Made by a program: the position numbers and the translations under genes. Below, piece after piece: positions 59,855 through 64,000 of a stretch of DNA of 64,000 nucleotides; the stretch's first letter is position 1, and every line of letters starts with the position of its first letter. Origin of the DNA: Grammothele lineata. Its lineage: Eukaryota > Basidiomycota > Agaricomycetes > Polyporales > Polyporaceae. Under the pieces are notes generated by a model. The model made no database searches and had not been told where the DNA came from. It saw only the letters and a program-made list of their open reading frames with translations. The stretch lies in NCBI GenBank assembly GCA_002150815.3, contig NDFF03000035.1, forward strand, positions 186,001 through 250,000, given 5' to 3'.

Positions 59855-60466
59855 ACGAGCAGGAGCGGTCAATACTGGTCAGTGACATCTGATACTACGC
59901 AAGGCGGTTGTCTCACGTTTCTCATATGTCTACAGAAACTTCCGGGGCGAACGTTGCAAGGTGTTTCGAGGACGTAGTCAGAAAGGGGCTAAGGTTCAAA
60001 TTGAATATGCATGTGTTACGAGCATGAATAAAGTATTGTAGACGCTCGAATCTCGTACGAACAACATCCCGCTTCCCGCTAGTGTAGTTTTGAGCCGCTC
60101 CGGCCGATCCGACAGTGTCGCGTTTCGTCCACGCCCCTGGAGCCATTGAGTAGGCAGGCTATGAGGCTGCCGAGCCGACTCAGGAAGTGGGCGCTCAGTT
60201 CGAGCGCAGTCCGATTCGGAGATTACCCGCATTTCTTCGTCACACGCGATGTCTAGAGCTCCATGATTCGTACATGGTATGGTTGGTTGGGAGACCTTGT
60301 ACCTGCAACCGCGCCCGCGGGCCTATGGGGTGGTTTTGCTGATGTCAGTTCCCATACGACACCGCCACGAGTCGTGGGAAAGCGGTGAGCGAGAGTAGAA
60401 ATACAGCTCGTTCAGACCCACCGACTTAGGCATTCGCCCCCCTTCGCAATCCACGTCCAGACCAAT
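59855..60466. other. intergenic region before the intact kinase-like gene
   Basis: Six hundred bases with no gene or clear promoter element recognised. Confidence 0.4.
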
Positions 60467-61288
60467 ATGCCTATATCTCCAGACCCCATGTTCTCCTCAA
60501 GGAAGCCTATCACTCTCCAGACAGACGACGGCAAGGCCCTCACCTTCACTATCGACAAACCCCTTGCACCCTTCACCAAGTCCATCATCCTCCTGGCCCG
60601 CTCTCCAGGCCTTGGTCCCAACCCCGTCGTCGTCAAAATATTCGACCCCCGTTTCTGCGACGAGCGCGACAAACACCCATGGAGCTTTGCTTCCGAAGTG
60701 GCTGCAGCCGCAATCCCGGATCAGGGGTTCAACGAAGACTCCATCTGGGAGGACGAGCCGGCAGACCCGGCGGGCAAGGCTGCGCACGCTGCACTTTGGG
60801 AGAAGTACTTCTACCTCCTTTTGCTGGACTCCTACAAGTCCGAGCGGCGCGCCTACGAACGACTCCGCACCCTTCAGGGCCGCACGATCCCGCGCCTGAT
60901 CCTCACCGGCGCGTGGGTCCCCTCCGACAAGCGCGCGATCCGCCCGCCCGCTCTGGTCCTCGAGTACATCACCAACGCAGTCACCCTCAAGGACGCGCGC
61001 CCCGAGGCGATTGCGAGCGCTCCGAGCGTGTACAAGGAGATCGTTGCCGCGGTGGACAGCTTTGCGGGGCTGGGCGTGGCTCATGGCGACATGAACTGGA
61101 ACAACGTCCTATTCAGTCCTCCCGACAAGCCCAACCGCGGAGTGGTCATCGATTTCGGTTGTGCAGCTATTAAGGAGGATGGGGATGATGGGAAAGGTTG
61201 GGAGGACACGGTCACCTTCATGAACGATCAGAGGCGGGTCCGGCAGCTTCTGAAACAGAAGAATGTCGAGGTTGCATACCCGAAGTAA
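60467..61288 (+). CDS. protein-kinase-like fold protein, intact copy
   Basis: A single exon of 273 residues starting MPISPDPMFSSRKPITLQTD. The fold is a reduced protein-kinase-like domain: VVVKIFD holds the likely ATP-binding lysine (Lys57), SERRAYERLR the helix-C glutamate, and ALVLEYITNAVTL the hinge. HGDMNWNN (His206, Asp208, Asn213) forms the catalytic loop and VVIDFG (Asp229) the DFG motif. No glycine-rich loop and no APE motif are evident, and the domain ends soon after DFG, so activity towards protein is uncertain; small-molecule kinases share this layout. Such genes are often multicopy in mushroom genomes, and a frameshifted relative lies at 240-898. The 5' flank lacks a clear TATA box. 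Confidence 0.8.
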   Translation: MPISPDPMFSSRKPITLQTDDGKALTFTIDKPLAPFTKSIILLARSPGLGPNPVVVKIFDPRFCDERDKHPWSFASEVAAAAIPDQGFNEDSIWEDEPADPAGKAAHAALWEKYFYLLLLDSYKSERRAYERLRTLQGRTIPRLILTGAWVPSDKRAIRPPALVLEYITNAVTLKDARPEAIASAPSVYKEIVAAVDSFAGLGVAHGDMNWNNVLFSPPDKPNRGVVIDFGCAAIKEDGDDGKGWEDTVTFMNDQRRVRQLLKQKNVEVAYPK

Positions 61289-61503
61289 CTTTCTGTATTA
61301 CGACGACTTGACTGGCGAAGATGTATGCATGTGTGGGTTTATCGGAGACGCTATCGACGTAGAACGGCTCCGGGCTTTGAACAAGGTTGCGATCCGATGT
61401 ACCTGGCGTGAAAGAAAGTCGGGGTGGAAGTAACCTCCGACTTTCCATCATACTAAGTCGGCTTCGTAGAACTGAGCAATGGACGTTGCATATTGTCGTG
61501 CAT

Positions 61504-61746
61504 TCATCCCAACAAGGATTCTTGACCGCCGAGCAGGTGGCTCGGGATGATGGACTGCAGAGCGAGGGCGGTATCGTTAACAATGGTGCGAAAGGCCACG
61601 AGGAAGTTGAACGCCTGAGGGCTGGAATCAAACAACGCTCGATACTCTGCTGCAAGACTCGAGGACAATAACACGAATAACCGATCGCCGAGGTGCCAGT
61701 GGAGAACGCGGTGCACTCGTGTGCTGTAAGTGGACGGCTCGCGCAT
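61504..61746 (-). CDS. possible 80-residue open frame, unknown
   Basis: The ATG at 61746 gives MREPSTYSTRVHRVLHWHLG and then a hydrophobic-helical sequence (RLFVLLSSSLAAEYRALFDS, PQAFNFLVAFRTIVNDTALA) to a TGA. A GTACGT at 61766 and CTTACAG ending at 61724 could make it a second exon. Composition is protein-like, but no family is recognised. It starts 3' to 3' with the kinase-like gene. Confidence 0.2.
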   Translation of the reverse strand: MREPSTYSTRVHRVLHWHLGDRLFVLLSSSLAAEYRALFDSSPQAFNFLVAFRTIVNDTALALQSIIPSHLLGGQESLLG

Positions 61747-61925
61747 GTCGTATGCCGGATACGTACCACATGTACATCGACTTGTGGGCTGTGTTCTAGC
61801 CTACTACCACGGGCGAATCAACCTGTTCACTCCTGCATGCTGTACGGCGTTGAATCATTCTGTGCTCTCTTAAAGTGGTTCGTATATGAGTCATTGGGAC
61901 ACTGTTCGACAGCGACGACGGCAGC

Positions 61926-61954
61926 GGAGGAGGAGGAGGAGGAGGAGGCGGAGG
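61926..61954 (+). repeat. (GGA)n microsatellite
   Basis: About eight GGA units with one GGC interruption. It creates a meaningless poly-Arg frame on the plus strand. It lies outside genes and may be length-variable. Confidence 0.8.
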
Positions 61955-62801
61955 CGACAGTGGCGAAGGGCGAACGCGCACTCGCCCGGCCAAGTCACTC
62001 AGATAAGCGCCTTACTAGATCCATGTGTCTTATCGGGGGAGATAAAAGTTAGCGCTGGTTCTACGAAAAAGGCAGGAGGTTGGTCGAGCTTCATAGTAAG
62101 GCGTTTAAATCGCTGGCGAAACCTGAGGCCTGATGAGGCGGCCCTCAGTTTCTCGGCGTAATACTTATCAGACACGGGCTAAGTTGAGCTCGCCTCCTCC
62201 TCAGAGCTCTTCAGTCAAGACTTAACTTACAGAATTCAACCGTATCAAAACACCGTGTAGAACTTTGCTAGGATGACTCGTAATTATATCTCATGTGCTT
62301 CACCACGCCGTCAGAGCCATCCCGCAAGAGAGGTGGCCGTCGTGAGTCGGGAGGAATAGTCTTATATGAGTACACGCTGGTTCAAGGACGTATTCAGGGA
62401 GCGGATGCGTATGAGTTACTAGTATTCGAGTGCGGTGTCAATGTAAGAGTGGTCAATATATGTGTTGAACAGAATTGACTCGAAGATGCCGAGTAAACTG
62501 ACACGCATTCGGTTTCCCGTGACGTAACTAACGCGAAGGTCGTATGCAACCAATATTACAAACACATCGGCAAGGTAGCACGTATATGCCTCTATATCTC
62601 TACGGTGGGATGCATGCCAGCAGGGACAGTAGGAGCGCTCTTGTCGTGTTCGATGATTTTTGAGCTTGCTGTTGACCACGGTGCGCCTCATTTGCTTCAC
62701 ACAGATGAGTCAGAGAGTATATCTACCAATCGTGCCCCTATGCATACCCGTCTCTCGTCAACAATACTTACTATATACTTCCTGTATCATTGGGTCCACG
62801 A

Positions 62802-64000
62802 TCAGGTAGCCTCTACCCCCGCCATTGTATACAAGAGAATGCGATCCCCGCTGCCATCAACCAGCCCCCGAAAGTAGCCTCCATCTTTCTTCAGGAGCGC
62901 GCGAGGGCTGTCATACTCAACGAGCCGGCCGGCGTCGAGAACCATCTTCGGGCATTCGCCGACCGTCAGCATGGATGATAAGTTTGGGAACTGACCAAGA
63001 ACTCACAATTTTATCGGCGTCCATGATGCTTTGAAGGCGGTGCGCGATGGTCAAAACGGTCACGTCCTTTCCGAGCTCTTCGCGGAGAGACTTCTGGATG
63101 ATGGTATCCGTCTCGTAGTCTGTAAGTCGTTCGATCAGCGTTCTGACGCGTTCGACACAATTCATACACGGGAAACGCACCTATGGCGGAAGTAGCTAAT
63201 AAAGAAGGAACTATTCAGAGCCCGAGTTGCGTTTGGAAATTCATGATGCGCACCTTCGTCGAGAATAAGCAGCTTGCTGCTGCGGACCATCGCACGCGCG
63301 AGCGCAATGATCTGTCTCTGGCCGACGGAGAGGTTCCCTCCGCCGCCAGAGATGTCCGAGTCAAGCGTGATGAGGGCGGCATCCGTCTCTGCGGAGGCTG
63401 TGCGCTCTTGTAGAGAAAATAGGCCTGCAGAACGGAGCGCGCTGTTGAGGGTCGCATCGTCGTGCTGTCCGAACGGGTCCAGATTCTGTCGGAGAGTGCC
63501 GCTGAGGAGCTCGGGCTACACAACAAGGATATTAATCAGTAGGCAACGCTACGACAACAAAAGTCTTCGACAAACCACTTGAGGGATGATGGTGACGTTT
63601 GAACGGAGAGCGTCGAGGTTGATGGTGTCGGTAGCGATGTTGTCGTAAAAGACTGTACCCTCGGTAACAATGCATCGCAGAAGCGAGAGCATCAGTGAAC
63701 TCTGACCGATCCATCGTCAGCCTTTGCCAAAACTGAGCAGGAAGTTGAGTCTTACTTTTCCGCTACCAGTACGGCCGACTTTAGCAAGGTAGAACGTAAG
63801 TAGACAATTCTTTATGCAGGGTTCCGATGGACACTGACCAATGCCAATGCGTTCCCCGGATTTTACTTCAAACGCAAGATCATGGATCACCTTCGGACCG
63901 TCCTGGAGGTGTACGTCAAAACAATGCATCCGAGGATTATTGAACGAAAATACCTCTGAATAACGAGCAGACAATTTCTCGACCCGAAGGTTCCCGCTGG
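62802..64000 (-). CDS. ABC transporter, ABCC family, C-terminal part (runs off the right edge)
   Basis: Second nucleotide-binding domain of an MRP-type exporter, partial because the window ends. Reading from the edge: [15 protein letters not shown], then [20 protein letters not shown], Walker [24 protein letters not shown], signature [16 protein letters not shown], then LLILDEATSAIDYETD and [17 protein letters not shown], ending [11 protein letters not shown]. The exon layout, including a 15-base exon in the Walker B region, matches the full gene at 42712-49463 exactly, and most residues agree. The intron before the 15-base exon has a normal GT donor here but GC in the other copy. The two paralogs face each other with some 13 kb between them. 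Confidence 0.9.

Larger units (their letters stand above)
61289..62801. other. intergenic region between kinase-like gene and ABC transporter
   Basis: Contains a (GGA)n tract and a minus-strand 80-codon frame at 61504-61746, both listed elsewhere. From 62000 to 62800 the sequence is AT-richer and shows nothing. Confidence 0.4.

Noticed and set aside
61886..62161. Plus-strand frame with a poly-arginine run.
   Set aside because: It is created by the (GGA)n microsatellite and has no coding character outside it.

Overview
The window is nuclear DNA of a filamentous basidiomycete, most likely an Agaricomycete and plausibly a polypore. The protein-coding genes are cut by many introns of about 50-65 bp with GT-AG ends. 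Composition is GC-rich with strong G/C bias at third codon positions. The gene set (DASH subunit Dam1, ORC3, SNF5 with a GATA-like finger, Argonaute, external-type NADH dehydrogenase) is typical of fungi. No plasmid, phage, CRISPR or intact transposon signature was seen.

Layout. 1-1.2 kb: a frameshifted protein-kinase-like relic lying between two copies of a diverged direct repeat that may be a first exon. 1.2-3.4 kb (-): an aromatic L-amino-acid decarboxylase. 4.1-5.2 kb (+): DAM1, convergent with 5.4-8.3 kb (-) ORC3. 8.7-11.3 kb (-): an MFS anion:cation-symporter-type permease, divergent from 12.3-15.7 kb (+), a type II NADH dehydrogenase. 17.8-19.2 kb (-): a WH1-CRIB protein, divergent from 20.6-24.1 kb (+), a TRM4/NSUN2-type tRNA m5C methyltransferase. 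24.5-30.4 kb (-): a very large SNF5 with a prion-like Met/Gly/Gln-rich N-terminus. 33.4-35.1 kb (-): a second MFS permease. 37.6-39.8 kb (+): a DHA1-type MFS drug transporter. 42.7-49.5 kb (+): a full ABCC (MRP-type) transporter. 50.2-53.2 kb (+): a P-loop ATPase followed on the same strand by an Argonaute (54.1-57.7 kb). 59.5 kb (+): a 102-residue unknown protein. 60.5 kb (+): an intact copy of the kinase-like family. 62.8-64 kb (-): the 3' end of a second ABCC transporter that runs off the window.

The genes do not form one pathway. Housekeeping genes (kinetochore, replication origin, chromatin remodelling, tRNA modification, respiration, RNA silencing) alternate with transporters and small lineage-specific families. 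The two edges carry the more labile material: kinase-like paralogs at both ends and a pair of ABCC paralogs in opposite orientation.

I did not find a convincing wholly new system. The observations I would follow first are the ATPase-Argonaute pair, the WH1-CRIB protein without a recognisable WH2 module, the uncharacterised 102-residue protein, the repeated exon-like element at the left edge, and an unassigned G/C-third-position-biased stretch at 40.9-41.6 kb. All exon joins were inferred by eye from splice signals and family conservation, so gene ends are firmer than internal boundaries.
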